A stretch of DNA of 64,000 nucleotides, taken from Gari tellinella (lineage: Eukaryota > Mollusca > Bivalvia > Cardiida > Psammobiidae). Where the stretch lies: NCBI GenBank assembly GCA_922989275.2, contig OV277864.1, forward strand, positions 41,105,550 through 41,169,549. Reading direction: 5' to 3'. The notes under the pieces are model-generated. The model did no database searches, was not told the origin of the DNA, and saw only the letters and a list, made by a program, of their open reading frames with translations. A program made the position numbers and the translations under genes. How positions within the stretch are numbered: position 1 is the stretch's first letter; each line of letters starts with the position of its first letter. Positions 10,310 through 20,230 of the stretch are shown piece by piece.

Positions 10310-10860
10310 GTAACTTGGGTCTGTTTGTACTGGTTACAACAAGACTGCATTCAATAAACGCTTATGCTCCTTGTTGCATCCTTGACAATATACTCTGAAT
10401 CTTTTCTATGTCCAAATTAGGTCAGGGGCATTAGGGCAAACTGATGTTTGATAATCTGAGTGAATTGGTAATGTTCCAAGGCAACAAGTGTTTAAGTATC
10501 CAATTAAGCATTGTAGTCAGTAGTGTTGATGCTACAGTAAAATCTAGTAAACCAAGAAATAACCCATTTAAAATATTTCAAGTTCAAATTCAGGTCAAGG
10601 TCATGGTCAAATGTGGTTGGGTGATATAGGTGAAATGGGACAAAAATTGTATAAGACAAGTATCCAAGTATTTGAGTGAGCGGTGTTGCATGATGCTAGA
10701 TGAAACCTTATTCTAAAATCTAATTAACCTAGAACGCACAGACACACAGACGAACAGGACAATCACTAATTCACTATAATTTTTATGCCCCCTGCACCTA
10801 GATGCCTAGGGCATTAAAAGCATCAATATAAGTGAATAGAAGGTATTAAAGTATTAAATC
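10310..10860. repeat. Dispersed repeat with GGTCAAGGTCA and ATGCCCCC
   Basis: Contains GTCAAGGTCATGGTCAAATG and ends near TTTTTATGCCCCCTGCACC. The segment around GAATTGGTAATGTTCCAAGG recurs in inverse orientation around 42950-43000, so it is a multicopy repeat and not a gene. Confidence 0.45.
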
Positions 10861-10879
10861 AAAATATATATTCTCTAAG

Positions 10880-10950
10880 CCCTATGACGTTCCTACTGAA
10901 TAGAATTGTCTCAAGGAGACCAATTTTAAATAGCAATTGTCACATAAGGT
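10880..10950. repeat. Decayed core 4 hairpin
   Basis: CCCTATGACGTTCCTACTGAA / CACATAAGGTTTTG with weakened inner arms. Confidence 0.5.
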
Positions 10951-11143
10951 TTTGTGTTGTTGTAAGGGAGAAAATGTTAAAAATGTTAAAAATAGCTGAA
11001 TGTTTTAAGTCAGACATACTTAAAACTATTATGACGTGTCTGCACATATTTTGCAACCATTTCAAAACACTGTACTTTTACAAAAACCCATCATAAATCT
11101 CCAATATCCTGTTTCAGCCCTTAAGAGGCAGAATAAGTGTATA

Positions 11144-11326
11144 CAGTCGAACTTCGATATCTCGAACTTGGTTAAGTTGAACATACCCGTATTTCAAAGT
11201 AAAAACATGGCTAAAACTTTGAAATATGGGTATTTTCGACTGAACCGAGCATTAAATAATGCAGTTCATGTGTCGAACTATCGGATAGTTCGAGTTAAGC
11301 AAGTTCCAGATATTGAAGTTTGACTG
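11144..11326 (+). mobile_element. E element, complete
   Basis: TA-flanked (11142-11143 and 11327-11328), starting CAGTCGAACTTCGATATC and ending GATATTGAAGTTTGACTG. The central stem is TTTCAAAGTAAAAACATGGC / AAAACTTTGAAATATGGG. TA plus CAG ends fit a Tc1/mariner/pogo-type transposase (inference). Confidence 0.75.
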
Positions 11327-11328
11327 TA

Positions 11329-11650
11329 CAGTAAAACCTCTCTATTACAACTGCTAAAATAATGCTTAGACAGGTGGCAGCTGAAAGAAAGGTGAAAGTA
11401 AAGGAGATTTCTTTCCCTGCTTCAAGTATCAAAGACAGGTGTCCACTAAATAGCACATATTCTGCTTTACTTTCTGTCTGCTTTAAGCTACCATCTGCTT
11501 GAATATAGACAACAATTCTTATGATGCACATTCATGACTGTACATATTAGAATTACTTTCTTCAGTGGTGGAATAAATTAAATGCGTAAATGTGTATCTA
11601 TGGAGTATAAAATTTATCGGCATAACAAATGTATCTATGGAGTAAAAGGT
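11329..11650 (+). mobile_element. D element left part fused to B right parts
   Basis: CAGTAAAACCTCTCTATTAC starts directly after the TA that also closes the E element. From about 11440 the sequence is B right half (CTGCTTTAAGCTACCATCTG, TTTCTTCAGTGGTGGAATA), with two partial B right ends (GTATCTATGGAGTA repeated). Confidence 0.6.
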
Positions 11651-11759
11651 AAAATACGCTAAACATTTATTGTTTCTGGGTTTACTTTTACTGTTTCTGG
11701 TTTATCACTTTTTGTCTTCAACAGCCTACTTTATCCTTAATAAACCCTGTCTTCATAGT

Positions 11760-11900
11760 ACAAGTGTACTTTCCATAGGCACACTGTCCGTAAATGACAA
11801 GTATACTCGTTATAGTAAATGTGTTTTAAGGAATGTAATCACGCAATAAACTTAAAGTATGACAAACAGTATAGACCTCCATCAGTGGGTTCCTTTAGCT
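11760..11900. mobile_element. H element fragment
   Basis: Contains ATGACAAGTATACTCGTTATA and ACAAACAGTATAGACC, the H end motif and left core 3 arm. Confidence 0.5.
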
Positions 11901-11954
11901 TATGTTAGTACTTATAAAGAGTGCATAATACTTGGTCCTTAGACATTGTGAACC

Positions 11955-12208
11955 TTAACCCTTTCCCTGATAGAAGCGCCTTTTAGCGCATTTGATTTAT
12001 TCCTCCGCTGAAGAAAATAGTTCCAATTGAATCAGTCATGAATATATATTATAGGGAATATTTTCTATATTCTAGCACATTATAGCTTATAAAGCAGGCT
12101 GAAAGTAAAGCAGAATGCGCCTTAAGGCACATTCTGCTTTACTTTCAACCTGCTTTAAGTAGTCACCTATCTTCAATAATATAAATATGCTATCAGGTAA
12201 AGGGTTAA
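11955..12208 (-). mobile_element. B element, complete
   Basis: TTAACCCTTTCCCTGATAG at left and TATCAGGTAAAGGGTTAA at right, both on intact TTAA. Core 2 at about 12090-12158, apex GCGCCTTAAGGCAC. Confidence 0.85.
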
Positions 12209-12521
12209 AGATTAATTTATAGCTTAGCAAACAGGAAAGAAACCCTAACAGTACACTTAACCCAATGTTAACCATTTCAACCCTAAATTTCGCTTGTGGG
12301 TATTTATAATCCTTTTGGACTCTTCTACTGTCTTCTAGTACAGTTATTTTGAACCAGTCTACAATTACATATTTTGGTATGACAACAAAAACCAATTAAA
12401 ATATAAAACAGTGCAGACCCTGATCAGAGGGCTCCCAAAGGAGCCCTCTGGTCAGGGTCTACACTGTTTGCATATGTAATCAGTAATCTCTACAGAAGGG
12501 CTGTAGGGTTGAAAGGGTTAA
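12209..12521. mobile_element. H element region with core 3 hairpin
   Basis: Near-perfect palindrome 12406-12470: AAACAGTGCAGACCCTGATC / GGTCAGGGTCTACACTGTTT, apex GGGCTCCCAAAGGAGCCC. The right boundary is GGGTTGAAAGGGTTAA (TTAA 12518-12521). The left boundary is uncertain and may share the TTAA of the preceding B element. Confidence 0.55.
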
Positions 12522-12570
12522 GTAGCCACTCCAATTTCCAAAGAACATGATTGTGACTACACTATTTTTG

Positions 12571-12640
12571 CAAACAGTTTGGATATCCAGATCAGACGCT
12601 GCATCATGTGGCGTCTGACCAGTGGATCAAAACTGTTTGA
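12571..12640. repeat. Core 1 palindrome, solo
   Basis: CAAACAGTTTGGATATCCAGA / GTGGATCAAAACTGTTTGA with inner stem CAGACGC / GCGTCTG. Terminal repeats of the carrier not recognised. Confidence 0.6.
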
Positions 12641-12793
12641 CACTTGTATTTAGGTTTCTTTACTTATAAAATGTATAAATCTCAATTCAATAAACAACTT
12701 CAAAGCAGAAGACATCGCAGAAGGATAAGATTTAATTTTAATACATAAGGCAAACTAGGTATATTTTCATTGTAATATTCAGTTTATTTATCC

Positions 12794-13055
12794 TTTAATA
12801 TTACTCAATAAATACACATTTTAATGCTTCTAGCTTCATGTATCTATTCCAATCATATTCTAAGAAAAAAGTCCTTAGCTAAGAAATTCTGGAAATGAAT
12901 CATGGATAGCATATTTCAAGTATTGTTCCAGAAAAAAACTTAAAGCAGGTTGAAAGTAAAGCAGAATGTTCCCCTATTGTTGGTACATGCAACCTGCTTT
13001 TGCTTTATAACCAGTCTTCAAAAATTAAGAAACAGGTTATAGGGTAAAGAGTTAA
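12794..13055 (-). mobile_element. B element, decayed
   Basis: CTTTAATATTACTCAATAAA at left, TATAGGGTAAAGAGTTAA at right. The core 2 outer arms remain but the inner right arm is replaced by TTCCCCTATTGTTGG. Confidence 0.6.
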
Positions 13056-13346
13056 ACAATTTCATTTATAAGAGCGTCAAATGGTCTAGATCCACACGAG
13101 ATGCTGAACTTATTAAGTGTTTTCTCTGGATTCAAACTGATGATGTTGGGAACAGTTTTAACAAATTTGCACATAACGTGGCAGATGTTAGAGATAACCT
13201 ATAAATAAAGTTAAACGATAACCTATGAATTCTATTTGGGACAAAAATCTAGTGCATGTGTACTCAGTAAAATTAACAGGAGTGTTCACAATACAGATAA
13301 TATTCTTGATTTCTCATCAACTGTTTTACTTTCGCAGCATTGCGAC

Positions 13347-13547
13347 TTAACCCATTACCCCATAAATACGCCTTTTTATGCCTTTAAATTATTAATCTAC
13401 TAAAGAAAATAGATCCAGATGAAAGCTTAAAGCAGGCTGAAAGTAAAGCTGAATGGGCCTTATAAGGCCCATTCTGCTTTACTTTCAACCTGTTTAAAGT
13501 TGTCACCTGTTTTCAAAACTAGAAATATGTTATTGGGTCATGAGTTA
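13347..13547 (-). mobile_element. B element, short form
   Basis: TTAACCCATTACCCCATAAA at left and TTATTGGGTCATGAGTTAA at right. The apex is changed on both arms to TGGGCCTTATAAGGCCCA, so pairing is kept. Confidence 0.8.
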
Positions 13548-13564
13548 ATAGTATGCCTCCTATG

Positions 13565-13639
13565 CAAACAGTGCAGACCAAGATCAGACTCAGGGCTCCA
13601 GAAGGAGTGCACTCTGATCTGAATCTTTATACTGTTTGT
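13565..13639. repeat. Core 3 hairpin, imperfect
   Basis: CAAACAGTGCAGACCAAGATC / CTGAATCTTTATACTGTTTG around TCAGGGCTCC; an H-type core without clear ends. Confidence 0.55.
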
Positions 13640-13640
13640 T

Positions 13641-14085
13641 ATACTTTTTAACATTTTTGGGACAAGACCATCAAGCAGTAAATAAGCAGTAAATAAGCAA
13701 GATATAGTTTTAACCCTGAATAAGCAGTCACAACATGATTTCAATTTGATCTTGTTCTGGATTTGTATTAGGACAGTTGTACTCATCACAGGTACCATAC
13801 AGATACATGTCGTTTGTAAAGGGCAAGTGTAAACATTGCTAGGGTTCTTTGGTTTAAAGCCATAACAAGGATTTGTAAAACTGCAGATAGGCCAAGGTCA
13901 ATGTCGAGTTGTGTTTGTGCTTGCAATCAATCCCTTATCTCAAGCTATGGTTATCTTTTCAGAGAACATGTTCACAATTTTATTTAGTCTTTTTCTAAGA
14001 AACATTAAATCATGACTTGACAACCTAATAGATCTGACCTTTATCCAACCAGAGTTCACTTGGCATCCAATACGAATCATACCTG
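13641..14085. other. No feature recognised
   Basis: Contains a short duplicated GCAGTAAATAAGCAGTAAATAAGCA; no supported gene. Confidence 0.4.
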
Positions 14086-14338
14086 TTAACCCTTTACCTG
14101 ATAGCATTGTTTCTAGTATTGAAGATATGTGACTACTTAAAGCAGGTTGAAAGTAAAGCAGAATGCGCCCTAAGGCGCATTCTGCTTTACTTTCAGCCTG
14201 CTTTAAGCTATTAACTGCTAGAATAAGGAAAGTATTAAATATGACACATATTCATTACGGTATAATTTTGAACTATTTTCTTCAGCGGATGAATAAAATG
14301 AATGTGCTAAAAGTCGCTTCTACAAGGGAAAGGGTTAA
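14086..14338 (+). mobile_element. B element, complete
   Basis: TTAACCCTTTACCTGATAGC to ACAAGGGAAAGGGTTAA. Core 2 apex GCGCCCTAAGGCGC. Confidence 0.85.
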
Positions 14339-14466
14339 GACTTGGTAAATATATACACACTGATATTCAGCTGTATGAGGGATGATGCATTATTCAATAT
14401 TTACAAGTTTTTCATGCCCTTTGTAACATTATGGTTGCCCCAGATAGAACAGTGTCAAATATCCAA

Positions 14467-14613
14467 TTAACCCATTATCCAAATAAATATGTCTTTTTTT
14501 GCCTCTTATTTATCGCTCCACTTAAAGCAGGTTGAAATAGCAGAATGTGCCTTAAGGTGCATTCTGCTTTGCTTTCAGTCTGTTTAAAGCTACGGTACCT
14601 TATGATTTATTTA
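14467..14613 (+). mobile_element. B element, truncated
   Basis: TTAACCCATTATCCAAATAA at left and a complete core 2 (GTGCCTTAAGGTGC apex). The right flank is lost just before the next element. Confidence 0.65.
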
Positions 14614-14617
14614 TTTT

Positions 14618-14871
14618 TTAACCCTTTACCTGATAGCCTATTTATAGTATTGAAGATAGGTGACTTTACTTAAAGCAGGTTGAAAGTAAAGCAGAATGCG
14701 CCTTAAGGCGCATTCTGCTTAACTTTCAGCCTGCTTTAAGCTATCATGTGCTAGAATATAGAAAATATTCCCTAGAATATATATTCATGACTGATTAAAT
14801 TGGAACTATTTTCTTCAGCGGAGGAATAAATCATATACGCTAAAAGGCACTTCTATGGGGTAAAGGGTTAA
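14618..14871 (+). mobile_element. B element, complete
   Basis: TTAACCCTTTACCTGATAGC to TATGGGGTAAAGGGTTAA with intact TTAA at both ends. Core 2 apex GCGCCTTAAGGCGC. By eye very similar to 14086-14338, only about 300 bp away. Confidence 0.85.
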
Positions 14872-14899
14872 ATGCTAAAATACTTTTTATGGCGCATGC

Positions 14900-15000
14900 C
14901 ATGTACATGACTGTATAAAAGGCTTTAAGGGAACTATTTTCTTCAGTAGAAGAATCAATTATAGGTGTCAAAAAGCATATTTATAGTTCATTGAGTAAAT
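14900..15000 (+). mobile_element. B element right-flank fragment
   Basis: ATTTTCTTCAGTAGAAGAATC and AAAAAGCATATTTATAG up to the TTAA where the tRNA-bearing element is inserted. Confidence 0.55.
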
Positions 15001-15131
15001 TTAAAGAGGCTCGCAACCGGATCAAGCATTAAAAATAGTAATTTGTAAATATATGTCAAATGCTTATATAAATGGGTAAAATTTAGTTTAGGATAATAAA
15101 TTCTGTTTAAAAATGCATTTCCAAAAAAAAA

Positions 15132-17035
15132 ACAAGAGCGTGTCCCAGTTACACGAATGCCCCCGATGATACAGGGAGGGGAATCCAGACTATCAAACAT
15201 AAAAGTTAGAGAGCTGAAACTGTAGTGGAGCGCCATTTTGAGGACTTCAAGGGCCATTACTCCAAAGGGCCTAGCATAAATTGGTGCCGCTGGTTATCCA
15301 AATTGGTCTCCATTTTATGGCAACAAACATTTTCAGAAAGTTTGGTGATGATCAGATGAAAAGCAATGTGTTTGTGAAACACAAATGCCCCCAGCCAGCA
15401 TCATGTTCTGTAATGTAATGCTTATTTGCAAAAGTAGGTCAAAAGTCATGGTCGTAGGGTAAATGAAACATTGGCATGGTTGGAGAAGTCTTAACACAAG
15501 AAACCTATAAAGTATGGAAGCTCTAGGCCTACTGGTTCAAATGTTATAGGCGTATAAAGATTTATACAAATAAAGGTCAAAGGTCAAGGTCACAAGGGCA
15601 AAAACGTAGGTATGGTTGGAAAGGTCTTGACACAAGAAATATATAAACAAAATATGAAAGCCGTAGGCCTACTGGTGCAAATGTTATAGCCATTTAAAGA
15701 TTTCAACAAAAGTAGGTCAAATGTCAAGGTCACAAGGTCAAAAAGTTTTGTATGGTTAGAAAGGGAAAACACATGTCAAGTATAAAAGGCCAAGGTGCAA
15801 AAATGCAAAAGTTCTATCCAAGGTTAAGGTTTTTGGTTAAAGTTTGATTAAATAGGTCAAAGATCGAGGTCAAGGTCACATGGTCAAAGATGTTGGTATG
15901 GTTGGAAAGGTCTTGACACAAAAAATATACATACAAAATATGAAAGCCCTGTGCCTACTGGTTCAAATGTTATAGCCATTTAAAGATTTTTACAAAAGTA
16001 GGTCAAATGTCAAGGTCAAGGTCACAAGGTCAAAAAGTTTTATATGGTTGGAAAGGTCTTGCCATGAGGAATACACATGCAAAGTATAAAAGGCCCAGGT
16101 GTAAAAATGCAAAAGTTATAGCCAAGGTTAAGGTTTTTGGTTAAAGTTTGATTAAATAGGTCAAAGGTCAAGGTCAAGGTCACATGGTCAAAGATGTTGG
16201 TATGGTTGAGAAAGGTCTTGACAAAAGAAATATACATACAAAATATGAAAGCCCTGGGCCTACTGGTGCAAATGTTATAGCCATTTAAAGATTTTTACAA
16301 AAGTAGGTCAAATGTCAAGGTCAAGGTCACAAGGTCAAAAAGGTTTGTATGGATGGAAAGGTCTTGATACAGGGAAGACACATGCCAAGTATAAAAGGTC
16401 CAGGTACAAAAATGCAAGAGTTATAGCCAAGGTTAAGGTTTTTGGCACAGACAGACGGACGGACGGACGTACGCATGAGACGGTACTTGTGTTTTTCACC
16501 CCACAAATAAGTACGGACGGACACTGTCCACATGTACATAGGTTGCATGTGAGGTGCTCACAGCTCAGGAGTACCTTCTGTACAAGTAGCTCACAATTTA
16601 TGGATATATTTTGTCCATATATGGATAAAGACTTATGCAAACATGTTAGTTGTATTGCACCCCCTACATCAGAGGATTCTTTTGAACAGGTGATGATTGG
16701 GGGGTGCAACCCACAAGTAGTGTTTTTCCCCACAAGTCTGTTTCATACACATAATGCAACTCACAACACCCTACCCATGAGTGCGGACGGACGGACGGAC
16801 GTGCCACCGAATTGGGTTAGAGGGCCTTTTCTTTTGTTATTTTCTTTTGTTCGAAAAACGGGCCACGGCCCCTTAGTGTATTGTTACGGAATGAACTCTA
16901 TTGTCTTCTTTTGTTATGTTTACCGTTATCTGGCCCTTTAACTCACTTTAGTGGCGCGGACAGACGGACGGACGGACAAACCAACAGACATGACAAAAAC
17001 TATATGCCCCCGAATCGTAGATTCTGGGGGCATAA
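15132..17035. mobile_element. CAAGAG...ATGCCCCC repeat inserted in the tRNA-bearing element
   Basis: Starts ACAAGAGCGTGTCCCAGTTAC with ATGCCCCC at 15158, and ends ATTCTGGGGGCATAAA. It lies in the A run that is unbroken in the 45179 copy. Inside, a unit of about 300 bp is repeated nearly three times: GGTATGGTTGGAAAGGTCTTG near 15609, 15895 and 16199, each followed by GCCTACTGGTTCAAATGTTAT and AGGTCAAAGGTCAAGGTCA. GACGGACG microsatellites occur at about 16450, 16515, 16785 and 16955. A 209-codon frame at 16312-16941 is built from these repeats and is not considered a gene. Confidence 0.65.
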
Positions 17036-17040
17036 AAAAG

Positions 17041-17138
17041 AAGAGGCTCTGGTGGGATTCGAACCCGTGACCATCCATGCGGAGACAAAAATGAAAAATG
17101 AGGCATCGCCTTTACGCCCTCGGCTACGGACGCTCTCT
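17041..17138 (-). repeat. tRNA-derived Pol III promoter-like block (first copy)
   Basis: On the minus strand: A-box-like GTAGCCGAGGGCGTAAAGGCG and B box GGTTCGAATCCCACC. The layout resembles the Ser/Leu tRNA class with extra sequence between the boxes. The GGGTTCGAATCC box is intact. It is part of the TTAA-flanked element, not a tRNA gene: no cloverleaf acceptor stem is evident. Confidence 0.65.
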
Positions 17139-17710
17139 ATATATATGGTAGCGAATTAACGTACTTCAATGATAGCTATTAATAGAACATTATTCGGCTC
17201 GGGTTTATGTCTGACCCCGTGTAGAGAAGCAACAACAACAACTATACCGTTAGCTAACGCTATGGAAAAACGATGGCAAATATCTAAAAAACTAAGATTC
17301 GGTGACGATTCTTGAGACGTTTTTTGGACTGGTCATATTTTTTTAATGTCAAAAGCCAAATAATGCCACAAATTTGCTTTTATTTGAGTATTTTATTTTA
17401 TTTTGACAAGAACACCATCCGGTTGCGAGTCCCTTTAAGGGCTAATATGAAAAGAAACTACCGGTAAATGTAATAACACTGAAATTCAACATACCAGTGC
17501 AAAGTTTCAATATTTAACAGTCATCTAAAATGCAATAGATTTCAAGATCAAAGTCAATATTATTGTGAAAAGGTTTAAGGTTAAGTAAACAAAATGGTGT
17601 TCTAGTGAATTCTGAACAGTGAAAATATATACATGTATATGGTGACTTGAAAGTCACGAGTTTAACAGCCACTCTTAAAAACCCCTTTACTCCATTGCCT
17701 GCTTCTAGTT

Positions 17711-17961
17711 TTAATCCTTTACCTAATAACCTGTTTATAACATTTAAGACCGGTGATCAATTAAAGCAGGTTGAAAATAAAGCAGAATGTGCCTTAAGGC
17801 ACATTCTGCTTTACTTTCAGCCTGCTTTAAACCACCATCTGCTAGGCTATATAAAATATGTGGTATCATAATTGTTCAGAAGGATATCAACTGGAACTAT
17901 TTCTTTAACGGAGCAATAAATCAAATACGCTGAAAGTCGCTTCTATGGGGGAAAGGGTTAA
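17711..17961 (+). mobile_element. B element, complete
   Basis: TTAATCCTTTACCTAATAACC to TATGGGGGAAAGGGTTAA; core 2 about 17762-17832, apex GTGCCTTAAGGCAC. Confidence 0.85.
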
Positions 17962-18195
17962 AGACGTGACCATTTGTAGCAGGTTGAAAGTACAGCAGAA
18001 TACACTTAAGATGCACTCTGCTTTATTGCTTTAAGTTCAGGTTTGCTTTAAAGTACATTTACCATCTGGCATCTACTAGGATAAAGAAAATATTTCCTAA
18101 GGCAGCGCATATTCATGACTGTATAAATTTCAACTGTTTTCTTCAGTGAAGGAAGATATTTAAAGCGTTAAAAGGGCTATTAGAGTGATGGGTCA
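17962..18195 (+). mobile_element. B element, decayed, abutting the previous copy
   Basis: AGCAGGTTGAAAGTACAGCAG with a disrupted right arm, ATTCATGACTGTATAAATT and TTTTCTTCAGTGAAGGAAG, ending near GAGTGATGGGTC. Confidence 0.65.
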
Positions 18196-18536
18196 AATAA
18201 GCGTATACATGTAATCTTTACAGTCAAGTGACAGTCACTGCTTAATAATGCAGCGAAAATGTGGAACAGAAAGTTTCTACTGGAGCTTTCTGTTTCATTC
18301 ATGATTGTTGCTCTGCATTAATCAGTGACTTGTCTAACAGACTGACATTTATCTTATATTATGTAGCCGATAAACACACGTTTGACGGTGCAGTAACACA
18401 TGACCTTGAATTGGTTATATATAAAAGTCGATACACTACAGTGGGTCTGAAATAAAGTCAAATATTTTCACTTAACTTTGAAAACAATGACTCAGTAATT
18501 TTTTTTGTAGACACCAACTGTTGAAATGTCATAGAG

Positions 18537-18910
18537 CTAACCCATTACCCCATAGCCTGTTTCTAATTTTGAATAGGTTTAAAGTACAGCAGAATGTGCC
18601 TTAACCCTTAGCCCGCCAAATAAATTGTCGTCTGCTATATTTCTCGTCTGCTTCAAGTTTCAAAGTGCTTCAAAGTTGCTCAAAATTGCTGAAAATGTTG
18701 TCCGAGTGTCAAACAGCTTGGATCCGGATGAGACGCCGAGTTACTCGGCGTCTCATCCGGATCCAAGCTGTTTGCATATGGAGCTATAATCGTGAGTGGC
18801 AGGCTAAGGGTTAAGCTACTATCTGCTAATATATAGAAAATATTTCTAATAATACTGGTTTATTATACATATTCAAAACTGTTTAAATTGGAACTTCCAT
18901 TTTTGACTCT
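18537..18910 (+). mobile_element. B element interrupted at its core apex by an A element
   Basis: CTAACCCATTACCCCATAGCC at left. The left core 2 arm runs to AGAATGTGCC, where TTAA (the hairpin apex) is followed by the A element. After the A element the host resumes at TTAAGCTACTATCTGC, so the whole right core arm (about 35 bp between apex TTAA and the next TTAA) is missing. Confidence 0.75.
18601..18814 (+). mobile_element. A element (young copy), nested in a B element
   Basis: TTAACCCTTAGCCCGCCAAAT to GGCAGGCTAAGGGTTAA, TTAA on both sides. Core 1 is a GGATG-type: GGATCCGGATGAGACGCCGA / TCGGCGTCTCATCCGGATCC, apex GTTAC. It matches the copy at 53713-53926 except for about two substitutions by eye, which makes it among the youngest insertions in the window. 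Confidence 0.85.
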
Positions 18911-19085
18911 TTAACCCGTATCATGCTAAATTGTAGTCTGCTTCAAATATTTTGTCTGCTAAAAATGTAAAAACTTATATTTTATGATTTTTAAATCAAA
19001 GAAACTATTAATATGAATGGCAAACAGTTTGGATTCAAACTATTTGCAAATATTATCCAAGTCGCACGTAGCATGATCAGGGTTA
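18911..19085 (+). mobile_element. I element
   Basis: TTAACCCGTATCATGCTAAAT at left and ACGTAGCATGATCAGGGTTA at right, inverted ends on a TTAA-like site. Core 1 is collapsed to AACAGTTTGGATTCAAACTA. It shares its left TTAA with the right edge of the preceding B element. Confidence 0.7.
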
Positions 19086-19110
19086 TGGGATGGGTTTTAG
19101 TTTTTATCTA

Positions 19111-19458
19111 CAGCACTCCCTCTCTACAAAGACATCCAATGGGAGACAACAATTATGTGCGTTGTTCGTAGATAGTCGTTATAGGGAGGGAAATTGGTGT
19201 ACATTTGCAAACAGCTTGAATCCAGATCAGACGCCGCGTAACGCGGCGTCTGATCTGGATTCAAGCTGTCTGTTACTCCTAATTAAGTTTTTTTTCATCA
19301 AAATTTCCATTGTGTAAAACAGTAGACGACAACTTTAAGCAGACGGCATTGCAACAGTAAAAGCGTTTGACATCAATGTCTAGTTTGGGGAACTGCAGCA
19401 AGGGTCGTAGTAAGGAGGGAGTCGTTGTTGGGAGGGCCGTTATAGAGAGGGAGCACTG
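19111..19458 (+). mobile_element. G element, complete
   Basis: TA-flanked: CAGCACTCCCTCTCTACAAA to TATAGAGAGGGAGCACTG. An internal half-copy of the end (GTCGTTATAGGGAGGG) precedes core 1, which is GAATCCAGATCAGACGCCGC / GCGGCGTCTGATCTGGATTC. The right part repeats GGTCGTAGTAAGGAGGGAGTC. Reference copy for family G. Confidence 0.8.
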
Positions 19459-19582
19459 TATTATCAACTTTACAAAACATTCTACTATTATCTCTTATTT
19501 TCCTAAACTGTGTTACAGTGTACTGTTATTTAATCAGATGGTAGACGAGGATGTTTTACAAGATGGGCTACAACTACAGCTA

Positions 19583-19828
19583 CAGTGGAGAATCTGTTAT
19601 TCTTTCCCAATAAACGCGTTTACGCTAAAACTATTATTTACTCTGCAAACAGTTTGGAGCCAGATCAGACGCCGGGTAACCCGGCGTCTGATCAGGCTCC
19701 AAACTGTTTGCCACCAAGATAAACATAAAATATCAGAATTGTCCAAAAGTTGTTCTTTTCTACGTTTTAGTGCTTTGCGTTTGCGTACGTTTGCGTTTAA
19801 ACGGGAAAGAATAACAGATTCTCCACTG
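19583..19828 (+). mobile_element. C element, complete (reference copy)
   Basis: TA-flanked: CAGTGGAGAATCTGTTATTC to AATAACAGATTCTCCACTG. Left body CCCAATAAACGCGTTTACGC, right body CGTACGTTTGCGTTTAAACG. Core 1 at 19646-19711 has apex GCCGGGTAACCCGGC and one mismatch (left GGAGCCAG, right CTGGCTCC would be needed but AGGCTCC is present). Long frames across it are artefacts of the palindrome. Confidence 0.85.
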
Positions 19829-20230
19829 TAGCCATATACGTTATCATCTTACGGAGCAAAAGTCCAAATGTACTTGTGTCCTTTACTAACAAATAAATCT
19901 ATCAACAAATTTTAGATAAACAAATATGACTAAAGATATATCAAATTATCCCCCTTAAATATCCCCTAGGCTTTTTACTTCATAGTCTATTGCTAATTTT
20001 GAAGACAGGTGGGCGCTTAAGTTGACTTAACCCATTACCCCATACGTGGCCTTTGGTCCATTCATTTAATGAAGAAAATAGTTTCACTTAAAGTCTTTAT
20101 ACAATCATGGATATGTAGGTAGAAATATTATCTGTATTCTAGCATAAAGTAGCTTAAGGCAGGCTGAAAGTAAAGCAGAATGCGCCTTAAGGCGCATCCT
20201 TAACACGCATTCTGCTTTACTTTCAACCTG

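Larger units (their letters stand above)
15005..17434 (-). mobile_element. TTAA-flanked element with tRNA-like head, split by a 1.9 kb insertion
   Basis: Ends AGAGGCTCGCAACCGGAT and, read inward from the right, AGGGACTCGCAACCGGAT. TTAA abuts both ends (15001-15004, 17435-17438). After removal of 15132-17035 it is about 0.53 kb and collinear with the uninterrupted copy at 45179-45708. The right half carries a minus-strand tRNA-like block (17041-17138) and then AAAACGATGGCAAATATC, ATTCGGTGACGATTCTTGAG and ACACCATCCGGTTGCGAGT. No reading frame. Confidence 0.75.

Noticed and set aside
13538..13798. 86-codon frame and other short frames over hairpins (12087-12395, 44318-44782)
   Set aside because: Overlap core 2/3 palindromes; no codon-level or domain support.
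16312..16941. 209-codon open frame
   Set aside because: Composed of the repeat's GGTCA and GACGG tracts (RTDGRTDG), recurs as frames on both strands, no domain.
17041..17138. Functional tRNA gene
   Set aside because: Boxes A and B present but no consistent acceptor or anticodon stem, and the block is repeated inside a transposable element at 45321.
19367..19831. 154-codon frame and its relatives (e.g. 38238-38495, 55834-56088, 60367-60567)
   Set aside because: Same peptide pattern (VWSQIRRRVTRRLIRLQTV) arises wherever a C-type core 1 is read; it is a palindrome translation, not a protein family.
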